DNA of 64,000 bases from an uncultured Oscillospiraceae bacterium (GTDB lineage: Bacteria; Bacillota; Clostridia; Oscillospirales; Oscillospiraceae): positions 60,270 through 124,269 of the forward strand of contig CAJUPS010000003.1 in NCBI GenBank assembly GCA_910588045.1. The letters run 5' to 3'. The notes under the pieces are model-generated. The model saw only the letters and a program-made list of their open reading frames with translations, was not told the origin of the DNA and did not search any database. This document shows, piece by piece, positions 53,633 through 61,721 of this stretch. Within the stretch, counting starts at the first letter, position 1. Every line of letters begins with the position of its first letter. A program made the translations under genes and the position numbers.

Positions 53633-54514
53633 ATGTACGCAATCGAAAAGGAATTAAAGATACTTAGACAGTTCATCAGCCCAAAGCATATGGATGGCTT
53701 GAAAAAATGGAACTGTTATTCAGAGGATGAAATCTCTGCAACAGAGAAACGGCTCCATGTAAAACTCCCCATTCCCATCCGGGACATTTATCGGCACATG
53801 GCAGACCTGTTGGCCACCAGCGGTTATCTGCGTCCATTGGAGCTTCTTCACTGGGAGGGAAGATATTTGGGATTTTTTCTTTCTCCCGGAGAAGGAGATA
53901 TTATCGGGATAAAGAAAGGCAAAACCTCTGGTGATTTATACATATGGGAAGAAAATGATCCCAAAGAAATGGCCTGGGAATATGAGGATGATTTGGAAAC
54001 CGCCTGCGAAGCGGGGGACGAGGATGGAAAGCGAAAGGCTGTGGCGGCCTATCAGAGTTATTGGAAAAGGCGGAATATCCCGTTCATCCATGCTCCTTTG
54101 AACATCCATAAGCAGGACCGCGGCCCCCGGTTTAACCGCAGCCTGGATGGATATGGATTATTTCTGGCGATCCATGCGATCCGGGAATGGGAGGAAATGA
54201 TGTGGCATGAACACACGGATGAAGCAACCTGCCTGTTCAGTGATTTCTTCCCTGCGGAATTTTCAAAGGAATATTTCCAAAACATAGCAGATCGAATCAA
54301 GGATGATTTTAACCCTCTCTCTGATCATTCGGAACTGATAGATCTGGGCGATTTTCCTCTGCGGATGGCATATGTCCACAAAAATCAGGAAGCCTTGCTG
54401 ATTCTGGGGCAGGAACCGGTCTGTTTTATGCTACTGACAAAGACGGCAGCAGAGGGTGATCTTCTTGAGCGGGTGCAGGAACAGACTGGTCTGGCTTTTC
54501 ATGTGGGATTTTAG
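53633..54514 (+). CDS. SMI1/KNR4-like immunity protein (paralogue)
   Basis: This 293-residue protein resembles its neighbour (YSEDEISATEKRLHVKLP, then IRDIYRHMADLLA and HWEGRYL), showing an old tandem duplication that has diverged. AAAGGTG precedes the ATG at 53633, which I prefer to earlier in-frame starts inside the previous gene. No toxin is adjacent. Confidence 0.75.
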   Translation: MYAIEKELKILRQFISPKHMDGLKKWNCYSEDEISATEKRLHVKLPIPIRDIYRHMADLLATSGYLRPLELLHWEGRYLGFFLSPGEGDIIGIKKGKTSGDLYIWEENDPKEMAWEYEDDLETACEAGDEDGKRKAVAAYQSYWKRRNIPFIHAPLNIHKQDRGPRFNRSLDGYGLFLAIHAIREWEEMMWHEHTDEATCLFSDFFPAEFSKEYFQNIADRIKDDFNPLSDHSELIDLGDFPLRMAYVHKNQEALLILGQEPVCFMLLTKTAAEGDLLERVQEQTGLAFHVGF

Positions 54515-54524
54515 GAACAACTAA

Positions 54525-54662
54525 TGCTTGACATTTCCCTCTGGCTGGATAAATTTTGTTTTAGATCCCTATTGGAAAGCATTATTAGATGGTGAGTTAA
54601 CGGTCAATTCATCTTATGAAGAAATAAGAACATGGGTTATTAAACAATCAAGGCAACAATAA
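54525..54662 (+). pseudogene. 3' remnant of an unknown gene
   Basis: An open frame without a start runs about 45 codons to a TAA at 54660, encoding a plausible protein tail (DPYWKALLDGELTVNSSYEE). The AT-rich coding style differs from the next region. It looks like the last part of a gene cut off by recombination at the island edge. Confidence 0.4.
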
Positions 54663-54781
54663 GATAAACATTTCCTATCTGTCCGTTACCGCTCCATATC
54701 CTGCGCCCTGCGGGGCTGCTGCTCCCGCTGTTACCCTTGGCCTGTTACGCACCGAAAATACAATATACAGAAAATAACCTG
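54663..54781. other. Gap with no visible gene
   Basis: About 120 bases between the gene remnant and the leader promoter show no gene. A short word set (CTCCCGCTG then GCACCGAAA) also appears near 51520, which hints at a shared scar. Confidence 0.3.
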
Positions 54782-54810
54782 TTGACAACCACAATATATT
54801 GTGTTATAGT
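54782..54810 (+). promoter_or_regulatory. Strong promoter with palindromic spacer
   Basis: TTGACA (54782-54787) and TATAGT (54805-54810) are 17 bp apart. The spacer contains a perfect 14-bp palindrome, CACAATATATTGTG (54790-54803), suited to a dimeric repressor. It drives the structured leader and probably the whole downstream operon. Confidence 0.8.
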
Positions 54811-54816
54811 ATCCTT

Positions 54817-54980
54817 GTAATTGATTGTTTGTGCGTTCTCCGCTGAAACGCGGAGCCGAGCCCACAGGGCTTGGGACCGGGGAGGCACCCGCATTGCATA
54901 CGTTGTTAAGGTTGTACGCAAGTACCGATTGACCGGACTGCGCTGTTCAAGGGAGCAGTCTGCCCAAATCGGTACTTTTT
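54817..54980 (+). ncRNA. Structured leader RNA ending in a terminator hairpin
   Basis: From the predicted start near 54817 the RNA can form a stem CTCCGC/GCGGAG (54838-54855), an 8-bp stem around ACA (54856-54874), and a GC-rich junction. A long hairpin closes it, with arms AAGTACCGATT (54920-54930) and AATCGGTACTT (54967-54977), and contains an inner GACTGC/GCAGTC stem before a T run. No long coding frame with a ribosome binding site is present. It could be a small RNA, a riboswitch-like leader or a target for antitermination. I do not recognise a known class. Confidence 0.55.
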
Positions 54981-55093
54981 ATATATAAACGAAGGCCCAT
55001 TGGGCGGAGAGGATGATGTAAAGAGCGTGTTTGAGCGAGTGAACCATGTCCCACCGAATCGGGACGCCGCCGGGGAAAAGCTCCGGCAAATTG

Positions 55094-55150
55094 AAGAGGC
55101 ATGATACCACATATTCCAGCAACGGGAGTGGGTATCATGCCTCTTTTTTT
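55094..55150 (+). terminator. Strong second terminator-like hairpin in the leader
   Basis: A perfect 15-bp stem, AAGAGGCATGATACC (55094-55108) with its complement at 55131-55145, has a 22-base loop and a run of Ts to 55150. It lies 36 bases before the first gene of the downstream operon, so read-through or antitermination is needed to express that operon from the upstream promoter. Confidence 0.85.
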
Positions 55151-55186
55151 GTTTCCAGCGAAAAAATGGTAAAGGTGGCTAATGAA

Positions 55187-55915
55187 ATGAAACAGAAGAA
55201 GACCATTGGCGGCAGTATCGGACTGCTGACCGGCATTGTCATCGCAATTCTGGCCCTGGTGCGGGGACCCTGGCTGGTTCCTTTGCTGATCGGGACCTTC
55301 GCGGTGTGGGGCCTGTGGCTCCTGTGGACCCAGGTGTTCCCCCGGCGGACGGCCCGAAAGCCGCGGCAGGCCGAGCCCTTCAACCGGCAGCTGGCCCAGA
55401 CCCTGCTCCACCACGTCAACTACCGGGTGTCCGACTGCCTGAAGGCTGGATACCCCAACGTGCAGTGGGAGTGGATGATGCGCGACCCGGCCCTGTTCGT
55501 GGCCCAAGGCGGTACCGGACGTATCCGGCTCTATGGCGTCCCTGACTACGAGTATGCCGATGTGACGGTGGATCAGAGTGGAAAGCTCACCTGCCTGCTG
55601 GTCAAGATGTCGCCGGTGGAAAAGCCGGCCCCGCCCAACCAGCAGCCAGCGGAGCCCCAGCAGTGGTATGAGGCCCAGGGCCGGCACACGCTGGTGACCC
55701 TGGTGGCTGACCTGGACTCCCGTGGGCACAGCGCCCTGACGGTACAGGAAGACGGCTCCATCTGCATATCCCCCAAAGGGGACGGTACGGAGGTGAAGCA
55801 GGCTGTGCTGGCAGACTTCCCTGCCAAGGATCTCTGGCCCAAGCTGGTGGAGATTTTGAAGCAGGAGGGGCTGGCGGCCACGGTGCAGGGCGATTGTATC
55901 GCCGTGACATGGTAA
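55187..55915 (+). CDS. Membrane protein of the ICE operon
   Basis: This 242-residue protein has two membrane segments at about 8-25 and 30-48, then a soluble domain with a Pro-rich linker (near 150) and no recognised fold. AAAGGTGG precedes the ATG at 55187; upstream in-frame starts would run into the terminator. It is the first gene after the two-hairpin leader. Confidence 0.6.
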   Translation: MKQKKTIGGSIGLLTGIVIAILALVRGPWLVPLLIGTFAVWGLWLLWTQVFPRRTARKPRQAEPFNRQLAQTLLHHVNYRVSDCLKAGYPNVQWEWMMRDPALFVAQGGTGRIRLYGVPDYEYADVTVDQSGKLTCLLVKMSPVEKPAPPNQQPAEPQQWYEAQGRHTLVTLVADLDSRGHSALTVQEDGSICISPKGDGTEVKQAVLADFPAKDLWPKLVEILKQEGLAATVQGDCIAVTW

Positions 55916-55939
55916 GAGAGAAAGTGAGGTGTCAAGAAA

Positions 55940-57028
55940 ATGAAACAGGGCATGACCATCCAGGATGCTGCGAAGGAGATCATGCGGCAGAGCCAGGCCA
56001 AAGCGGATTATCTGGTGAACACAGCGAATCTGCACATGGAGACCTGCGACGGCATCCCCATTCTGCGGCTTCTGGACGAATCCGGTGTTGACCGGGTGGA
56101 GCCGCTGGACATCCTGACCACCGCCCACCGGCAGATGGGCGCCTACCTGAACATCCCCTGGAAGTATTACGAGCGGATGCGCCAGGAGAACATCGGCCTG
56201 CTGGCCCAGAACGTCAACACCTGGCTCCAGAAGGGGCCGGAGCAGCGCATGATCCGCACCATCGACGGCCGGGCCAGAGCGTTCCTCAGCAACCGCTACC
56301 GGCGCATTGACAACATCGACATTGCCCGGATCACCCTGCCCATTATCCAGCAGATGCCGGATGTCATCTATGAGAGCTGCAATCTCTCCGATGACTATAT
56401 GTTCATCAAAGTGGTCAACCCCCGACTCACCGCCGAGGTGGTTCCCGGCGACATCGTGCAGGCTGGCGTGGTCATCTCCAACAGCGAGACGGGCCAGGGC
56501 GCGGTGTGCGTCCAGCCCCTGATCTACCGCCTGGTCTGTTCCAACGGCATGGTGGTCAATGATGCCCGCACCCGCCGCAACCACATTGGGCGGGTCAGCA
56601 GCGCGGATGAAAACCTGCTGATCTACTCCAAGGAAACGCTGGAGGCCGACGACAAAGCCTTCATTATGAAGGTGCAGGACACGGTTCGGGCCGCAGTGGA
56701 TGAAGCCCGATTTGCCAAGACCCTGGACAAACTCAGGGAGAGCAAGGATAAGAAGCTGAACACCGCCGACATCCCCGGCGTGGTCAAGCTGGCATCTGCC
56801 AGCCTGCATCTGACAGACGCGGAGAGCGATGGAGTGTTCAATCAGCTTATCCGGGACGCCGACTACACCCTCTATGGCCTTGCCAACGCTGTTACCCGCT
56901 ACAGCCAGGACGTGACCGACTACGACCGGGCCTCCAAACTTGAGGAAGTGGGCTATCAGATCATCACCATGTCGCCGGAGCTGTTCCGGCACATCAACCA
57001 GACCCAGGCCACCCGCATGGCCGCCTGA
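55940..57028 (+). CDS. DUF932 (phage/plasmid-like) protein
   Basis: This 362-residue cytosolic protein matches the DUF932 group of phage- and plasmid-borne proteins: an N-terminal block (LLDESGVDRVEPLDILTTAHRQ), the central RTIDGRARAFLSNRYRRIDN, and VQPLIYRLVCSNGMVV. The function of the family is unknown, though it often accompanies DNA metabolism or defence-evasion genes of mobile elements. It lies 24 bases after the membrane-protein gene. Confidence 0.85.
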   Translation: MKQGMTIQDAAKEIMRQSQAKADYLVNTANLHMETCDGIPILRLLDESGVDRVEPLDILTTAHRQMGAYLNIPWKYYERMRQENIGLLAQNVNTWLQKGPEQRMIRTIDGRARAFLSNRYRRIDNIDIARITLPIIQQMPDVIYESCNLSDDYMFIKVVNPRLTAEVVPGDIVQAGVVISNSETGQGAVCVQPLIYRLVCSNGMVVNDARTRRNHIGRVSSADENLLIYSKETLEADDKAFIMKVQDTVRAAVDEARFAKTLDKLRESKDKKLNTADIPGVVKLASASLHLTDAESDGVFNQLIRDADYTLYGLANAVTRYSQDVTDYDRASKLEEVGYQIITMSPELFRHINQTQATRMAA

Positions 57029-57048
57029 CGGACAGGGAGGACTGGTGT

Positions 57049-57345
57049 ATGGACATTCAAGACGAATGCTGCGCGCTGCTGGCAAAGCCGATTGAGGAGA
57101 TCAGGGAGGACATTTTCTTTCGCCCTGACAATTTCCGGGAGGAGCCGTGGTACGATGACTTTCAGATGTTTCTGGCGATTGGCGTCTGCCAGCCCTTGGA
57201 GGAATACGCCCTGCAAGTCCGCAAGGCGTTGAAGGTGATGGGTTTCGACACCTGCACCGCAATCTGGGACGGCAAGACTTTCATCGTCCCCGACGAGCCG
57301 CAGCAGTCCCCGGCGGAAGCCGGAAGCGAGAACCGGGCGGAGTAA
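57049..57345 (+). CDS. Small acidic ICE protein
   Basis: This 98-residue acidic protein has a helical N-terminus and a short strand pair (FDTCTAIWDGKTFIV). I do not recognise it. It lies 20 bases after the DUF932 gene behind GGGAGG, in the same operon. Confidence 0.55.
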   Translation: MDIQDECCALLAKPIEEIREDIFFRPDNFREEPWYDDFQMFLAIGVCQPLEEYALQVRKALKVMGFDTCTAIWDGKTFIVPDEPQQSPAEAGSENRAE

Positions 57346-57454
57346 CTGCCCGCATCCAGACAGGAGCATCGGCGGAAGTAACAGCGGTCGCGCAGCGATC
57401 CACTGTTGCAGAAACCTTTTTGCTTACAAATTTTTATTTGAGGAGGACTTATCA

Positions 57455-58294
57455 ATGAACACTCAGAACACTGCTATGATGGAACGCACCCCCTTCCTGC
57501 TGCCCGATGTAGCGGCCGCTGACGCCGGCTTTACCAAGGAGGAGCTGGCGGGTGACATCGACGGCCTCCAGCTGGGCTTCCAGCGCGTGAAGATCCCCAG
57601 CGGCGGGCAGGTCCAGTTCGAGTTGCCCGGCGAGGACCCGGACAACCCGGACTATGCCAAGTTCCTGGAGGGCGTCATCGTTTACAGCCACAACGCCAAC
57701 TCCTACTGGCCTGCCGGCGAGGACTACGACGACAACACTCCGCCCTCCTGCCAGTCCACGGACGGCAAGGTGGGCTACGGCTGTCCCGGCGGCCTCTGCT
57801 CCGACTGCCCCAACAACCGGTTCGGCAGCGATACCAAGGGCACCGGAAAAGGAAAGGCTTGTAAGAACCAGCGGGTCATTTACCTGCTCCGCAGCGGAGA
57901 GGCTATGCCCATCCAGCTGTCCCTGTCTCCCACCAGCATTACGCCCTACACGCAGTTTGTGAACGCTGCGTTTGTTGCCCGGCGCCGCGGCGTCTGCGGC
58001 AGCGTGGTGCAGATCGGGCTGAAAAAGAAGAACAACGGCAAGGATGATTACAGCGTCGCCACGTTCAAGCGGCTCTACGACTTCACCGGCGAGCAGCTGG
58101 CGCAGATCCGGGCCTATGCCAACGGCTTCAAGGATCAGATCGAGCTGATTCTGGCGCAGCGCACCGAGAACATCGAGGCAGAGACTGGCAGCGGCGCGGA
58201 AATGGAGCGTCCGGCCCGGGTCATGCCTGAGAACTCGGGCCACTTCGAGGTCGGCACCGAACTCAACGGTGACCGGGACGAGCTGCCGCTGTAA
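57455..58294 (+). CDS. Zinc-cluster ICE protein, possibly ssDNA-binding
   Basis: This 279-residue cytosolic protein has a cysteine cluster at about 105-142 (CQS...CPGGLCSDCPNN and later ACKNQ) that could bind zinc, inside an otherwise strand-rich region that might be an OB fold. The tail is acidic, as in single-stranded DNA-binding proteins. GAGGAGG precedes the ATG. The DNA-binding idea is inference; no family name is certain. Confidence 0.55.
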   Translation: MNTQNTAMMERTPFLLPDVAAADAGFTKEELAGDIDGLQLGFQRVKIPSGGQVQFELPGEDPDNPDYAKFLEGVIVYSHNANSYWPAGEDYDDNTPPSCQSTDGKVGYGCPGGLCSDCPNNRFGSDTKGTGKGKACKNQRVIYLLRSGEAMPIQLSLSPTSITPYTQFVNAAFVARRRGVCGSVVQIGLKKKNNGKDDYSVATFKRLYDFTGEQLAQIRAYANGFKDQIELILAQRTENIEAETGSGAEMERPARVMPENSGHFEVGTELNGDRDELPL

Positions 58295-58308
58295 CGCGAA
58301 CAGGGCCG

Positions 58309-58794
58309 CTGACGGAAGAACAGCGCCGGTTTGCGGCAAACAATTACGGCCTGATCTTCTCATTTCTGAACGAGCAGGGCTGGGATGAACGTGAATACTA
58401 TGACATCGCCGCCATGGGTTACTTATCTGCGGTCAGGCGGTATCTGACGCGGTCAACACTGCGCCGGTACGCCTTTTCCACCATTGCGTGGAAGTCCATG
58501 GGGCGGAGCATCGCCGCGTTCCACCAGGCCGAGGCCCTGCGGGTACAGGCGGAGCAACGCTATGTGGAGATGACGCCAAGGCGTGATCCCATGGAGGAGC
58601 TGGAGGCCAGGTTGTTTTTACACGACCTGGCCTCCGTCGCCAGCCGGCCGCAGTATGAGTTGGCGGCTCTGCGTCTGCAAGGCTACTCCATTGCGGAGAC
58701 GGCCCGGCAGAGCGGCATGACGCCTAAACGGGTGCGCAGTCTGCTGAGGGAGCTGTATCGGGTCTACTTTCAGCTCTACCCCAGAGAGCCCTGA
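58309..58794 (+). CDS. Sigma-like factor with apparent CTG start
   Basis: The protein has a region-2-like N-terminus (RRFAANNYGLIFSFLNEQG, then AVRRYL and FSTIAWKSMG) and a C-terminal helix-turn-helix (YSIAETARQSGMTPKRVRSLL), as in small sigma-like regulators of Clostridial elements. The first ATG, at 58414, would remove the conserved N-terminus. The frame is open upstream to a stop at 58270, with only a CTG at 58309 as a usable start. It follows the zinc-cluster gene by 14 bases, so coupled initiation is possible. Confidence 0.65.
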   Translation: MTEEQRRFAANNYGLIFSFLNEQGWDEREYYDIAAMGYLSAVRRYLTRSTLRRYAFSTIAWKSMGRSIAAFHQAEALRVQAEQRYVEMTPRRDPMEELEARLFLHDLASVASRPQYELAALRLQGYSIAETARQSGMTPKRVRSLLRELYRVYFQLYPREP

Positions 58795-58837
58795 TGCTCC
58801 CTGGGAACAACTATGTGAACAGAAGGAAGGTACAAAC

Positions 58838-59074
58838 ATGGAAAACATGAAAAAGTCTACGACGATGTGCGGAACGCTGATGGCTCCGCTGTGCGTTGGC
58901 CGCCGCGCCCTGATCCTCTATAACGGAGGGTATGTCCACACCTCGACGGTGGTGGCGATTCAGAGCGTGGACGCGCGGGAGATCCGGTTTGAGACCCGAA
59001 ATACGCACTACCGGCTGCTGCCCGCCCCCGTGGCCCAGGAGGCCGACTTTCACCCCGCCCTGATGGCGGCCTGA
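58838..59074 (+). CDS. Small ICE protein
   Basis: This 78-residue protein is basic and strand-rich and has no recognised domain. It sits in the operon between the sigma-like and YkgJ genes. AGAAGGAAGG precedes the ATG. Confidence 0.55.
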   Translation: MENMKKSTTMCGTLMAPLCVGRRALILYNGGYVHTSTVVAIQSVDAREIRFETRNTHYRLLPAPVAQEADFHPALMAA

Positions 59075-59084
59075 CAGACATGGG

Positions 59085-59121
59085 GAGCGCACTGCGGGGA
59101 GAATTTCCCCTCAGTGCGCTC
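59085..59121 (+). promoter_or_regulatory. Long hairpin without a T run
   Basis: A stem GAGCGCACTG (59085-59094) with CAGTGCGCTC (59112-59121) contains a second stem GGGGA/TCCCC. No T tract follows, so it is more likely an mRNA-stability or processing structure than a terminator. Confidence 0.5.
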
Positions 59122-59140
59122 TCGCGCTATGTGAAAGAGA

Positions 59141-59806
59141 GTGAGTGATTTGGAAAAATCGAAACTTGTAACACCGGACGAAGATATTACATTTCACTGC
59201 CAGCTGTGCGGCGGATGCTGCTGCGATGTCAAGGACTGCATCATGCTGGAGCCTATGGACATCTACCGCCTGACACGGTATCTGCGGGAACAGGGCGAGC
59301 TGGTAACAGGCACAGAGGATGTGCTGGCCCGCTATGCCCATCCCGCGTGGCTGATGGACAATTTCCCGGTTTTTCTGCTGAACACCGTTGGGAAATCAGG
59401 CATCTGCACATTCTTAAAGGAGGGGCGGTGCTCCGTGTATGAGGCACGCCCCCGGGTCTGCCGTCTGTATCCATTTTCTGTTGGGCCGGGTGAGCGGGAT
59501 CAGGATTTTCAATATCTCCTTTGTACGGAGAAGCCCCACCACTTTGCCGGCGGTATTGTGAAAGTAAAGGACTGGCTTTCCCAAAACTTCACCGAGGAAG
59601 ACAAAGACGCACTGAAAGCGGATTACGATGTGATTCCAACCCTTGGCCGGAATGTTCTGGCTATGAGCGAGAAGGAATTTCGGCCGCTGATGTTCCAGTT
59701 CCTCTACTACCGCTACTACAACTACGACCTGGACCAGCCGTTCCTGCCCCAGTTCCGCTCCAATCTGGAGCAGCTGAGGAAACTGACAGGCGGTGGGAGC
59801 ACATGA
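59141..59806 (+). CDS. YkgJ-family cysteine-cluster protein
   Basis: This 221-residue protein has the YkgJ motif near its N-terminus (CQLCGGCCCDVKDC) and further cysteines (ICTF, RCSVYEARPRVCRLYP). The family is predicted to bind zinc or an Fe-S cluster; its role is unknown. The start is a GTG, and the stop overlaps the next ATG by four bases. Confidence 0.85.
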   Translation: MSDLEKSKLVTPDEDITFHCQLCGGCCCDVKDCIMLEPMDIYRLTRYLREQGELVTGTEDVLARYAHPAWLMDNFPVFLLNTVGKSGICTFLKEGRCSVYEARPRVCRLYPFSVGPGERDQDFQYLLCTEKPHHFAGGIVKVKDWLSQNFTEEDKDALKADYDVIPTLGRNVLAMSEKEFRPLMFQFLYYRYYNYDLDQPFLPQFRSNLEQLRKLTGGGST

Positions 59807-60018
59807 AAGTCGTAGGAAAAGGCGGAGAGAGGTTGATGATGGCCTATCGTCTGGAGAAGAAAACCGTTCAGAAAAAGGGGCAGTCTCTTCAGACTACCTG
59901 GCAGCGGTACGCCACCTGCGGCAGCTTTAAGCTGCTGGAACGGGTGCGTCTGGGCCAGGAACGTCCGGAACACTGGCGTGTGGTGCTGGAGAGCGTCCCG
60001 CTGAAAAAGGTGGGATGA
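59803..60018 (+). CDS. Small basic ICE protein
   Basis: This 71-residue basic protein is strand-rich and has no recognised domain. It overlaps the YkgJ gene by four bases. Upstream in-frame starts lie inside that gene and are rejected. Confidence 0.55.
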   Translation: MKVVGKGGERLMMAYRLEKKTVQKKGQSLQTTWQRYATCGSFKLLERVRLGQERPEHWRVVLESVPLKKVG

Positions 60019-60022
60019 AGCG

Positions 60023-60181
60023 ATGCCGGAGGATGAAATCAGGCCGTCTGATCTGCACTGCGGCGGATGTGACTTCTATCTGGGTCTGGAGGAGTGTGTA
60101 CTGCCTCCTGGATGCTGTATCCAGACGGACACGGGAGATGACCCGGAATTATGTCTGGGAGCTGCGCCCCTGGAAAATTGA
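60023..60181 (+). CDS. Cys-rich mini-protein (52 residues)
   Basis: An ATG at 60023 opens a 52-residue frame with the pattern CGGC...C...CC...C, typical of a small zinc- or cluster-binding protein. A longer overlapping frame (60015-60206) is very basic and lacks the cysteine pattern, so I prefer this one. The spacing after the previous gene (four bases) fits the operon. Confidence 0.55.
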   Translation: MPEDEIRPSDLHCGGCDFYLGLEECVLPPGCCIQTDTGDDPELCLGAAPLEN

Positions 60182-60202
60182 ATTTGAAAAAAGGAGAACG
60201 CT

Positions 60203-60730
60203 ATGACTGACACTGAAATTGCCCGCCCGCTGGAGCTGGAACTGCAAGAGCTGTTTGGAGAGGACTCCTACCAGCTGGAGCGCAGGCCCTGCACCGGCAA
60301 GTATCGCGGGCATTGGGACTACACGCTGGTGTTCGGCAGCGGCCGGCAGCTGTATGTTGGCCTGGACCAGCGCAACTATCTCAACAGCCTGCACGACCAT
60401 CTGCGGGCCATCCGCCACTTCCGGGCGCACCAGGAAGAGAACAGCCGGCGGATCAGCGCCGCACTCGCGGCTCAGGGTACCCCCTTTTGCCGGGCGGAGG
60501 CGGAGATCATGCCCTACGACGGCACATTAAGCCTGACGCTCTATGCGGTGGTGGTGCTCCATACCAGCTGCGGTGTGCGATTTGTCTACCGCACGACCAA
60601 TATGCACGGCTATCTGGTTGGCTACAATGCGCCATGCTTCGATTTCGACAGCTGCATGGCACATTTACTCCAGGATGCCTGCGAGAAAATGGCCTATACC
60701 AGTGTCCTGCCCATGCAGGATGCCGCATAG
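60203..60730 (+). CDS. Uncharacterised ICE protein
   Basis: This 175-residue cytosolic protein has a helical N-terminus, a strand block (GHWDYTLVFGSGRQLYVGLD), and a strand-rich C-terminal half. No family is recognised. AAAGGAG precedes the ATG and it shares the operon with small neighbours on both sides. Confidence 0.55.
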   Translation: MTDTEIARPLELELQELFGEDSYQLERRPCTGKYRGHWDYTLVFGSGRQLYVGLDQRNYLNSLHDHLRAIRHFRAHQEENSRRISAALAAQGTPFCRAEAEIMPYDGTLSLTLYAVVVLHTSCGVRFVYRTTNMHGYLVGYNAPCFDFDSCMAHLLQDACEKMAYTSVLPMQDAA

Positions 60731-60741
60731 GAGGGCGCAGG

Positions 60742-60987
60742 ATGGAACATCAGTATTTTGAGGTCTGTATTGGCGACGGTCCGGGGGAGAGCTATAACGA
60801 CTGCTGGATGTGTATTCGCGGTGTGAGAGTGCCGTCCATTCAGGAAGCGGAACAGTTTCTCGCCAGCGACATCGCAAAAATCGGCGGACACGTCCTTGGC
60901 GTGTATCCAATCGACCGGGAGACTGCAAAAAGCGGCTATGATTTCAACTATGTGGAACAGTGGCCGGTGTTTGGTGCGACCAACTAA
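60742..60987 (+). CDS. Small ICE protein
   Basis: This 81-residue acidic protein has a ferredoxin-like strand-helix-strand feel (YFEVCIGDGPGESYND, then IQEAEQFLASDI). No family is recognised. It lies 11 bases after the previous stop, with GGAGG upstream of the ATG at 60742. Confidence 0.55.
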   Translation: MEHQYFEVCIGDGPGESYNDCWMCIRGVRVPSIQEAEQFLASDIAKIGGHVLGVYPIDRETAKSGYDFNYVEQWPVFGATN

Positions 60988-61032
60988 AAACACTGTAATG
61001 CCACTTCCGCAATTCTGCGGGACAAATGAATG

Positions 61033-61080
61033 AAGGAATCGACAGACTATTCCAATGAAGTCTGCCGGTTCCTTTTATTT
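61033..61080 (+). terminator. Intrinsic terminator inside the operon
   Basis: A 16-bp imperfect stem, starting AAGGAATCG (61033) and closing CCGGTTCCTT (61074), is followed by TTATTTT. It separates two groups of small genes and may lower expression of the later ones. Confidence 0.6.
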
Positions 61081-61100
61081 TCAGAAAGGACTGGTGATTT

Positions 61101-61721
61101 ATGGATTACAAGCAATTAGAGCAGTTGTTCTCCCGGCATGAGCGGGAACACCCTGAAACCCACCTGACCGCCTGCATCACGTTTGCCTCCCTTGATCCCG
61201 AAGATGGGGAGAAGTACCCCTGGAACAGCTGGAACGGGCGAACTTATGCCGTTTCCAGCGACAACGATGCGTTTCGGCCCGACAAGGGCGGCTACTCTAT
61301 CTATGGGAGCAGCCTGAGCAGAACCATAGGTCCGCAGACTTACTTAACTCCGTACATATCTGATGAATACGATAGAAAAGGTGGCTTGGTCGTGGAAGAT
61401 TGCTGCATTGTTGGCTACCTGTTGATCGAGTGCAGCGACTGCAACATTTCGCCGCCGAAGCTGTTCTATACCCGCAGCGACGCACTGGAGTGTATGCTGT
61501 CCCGGCTGGCCGAGACAGGCGAATTGGACGCAGAGCAGATAAAAAAAGACTTTGATGCTGCAAAAGAATTGTTCGAGGAAGGCCACTACGGAGCGAAACA
61601 GGATTCTGCCTGGATGTCTGATTCAAGTGAAGGCTGGCACTGGAAAATTCAGCCCGCCTGCATCTATGACCCAATGAATATCCGGTTTCCCGACCAAGAG
61701 GGCGAGCAATGCCCTATGTAG
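61101..61721 (+). CDS. Uncharacterised ICE protein
   Basis: This 206-residue cytosolic protein has a helical start, a Gly/Tyr-rich middle and cysteines at about 108-120 (DCCIVGYLLIECSDC). No family is recognised. AGAAAGGA precedes the ATG. Its end overlaps the next gene by 13 bases. Confidence 0.55.
   Translation: MDYKQLEQLFSRHEREHPETHLTACITFASLDPEDGEKYPWNSWNGRTYAVSSDNDAFRPDKGGYSIYGSSLSRTIGPQTYLTPYISDEYDRKGGLVVEDCCIVGYLLIECSDCNISPPKLFYTRSDALECMLSRLAETGELDAEQIKKDFDAAKELFEEGHYGAKQDSAWMSDSSEGWHWKIQPACIYDPMNIRFPDQEGEQCPM

Noticed and set aside
51510..54760. Shared short words (CTCCCGCTG then GCACCGAAA) near 51520 and 54721 as a possible mobile-element footprint.
   Set aside because: The similarity is short and interrupted, with no inverted repeats or transposase nearby, so it is recorded only as a weak hint.
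60015..60206. A 63-residue frame overlapping the Cys-rich mini-protein.
   Set aside because: It is highly basic, with Arg-rich shadow-like composition; the overlapping frame from 60023 has a sensible CxxC pattern and fits the operon spacing.
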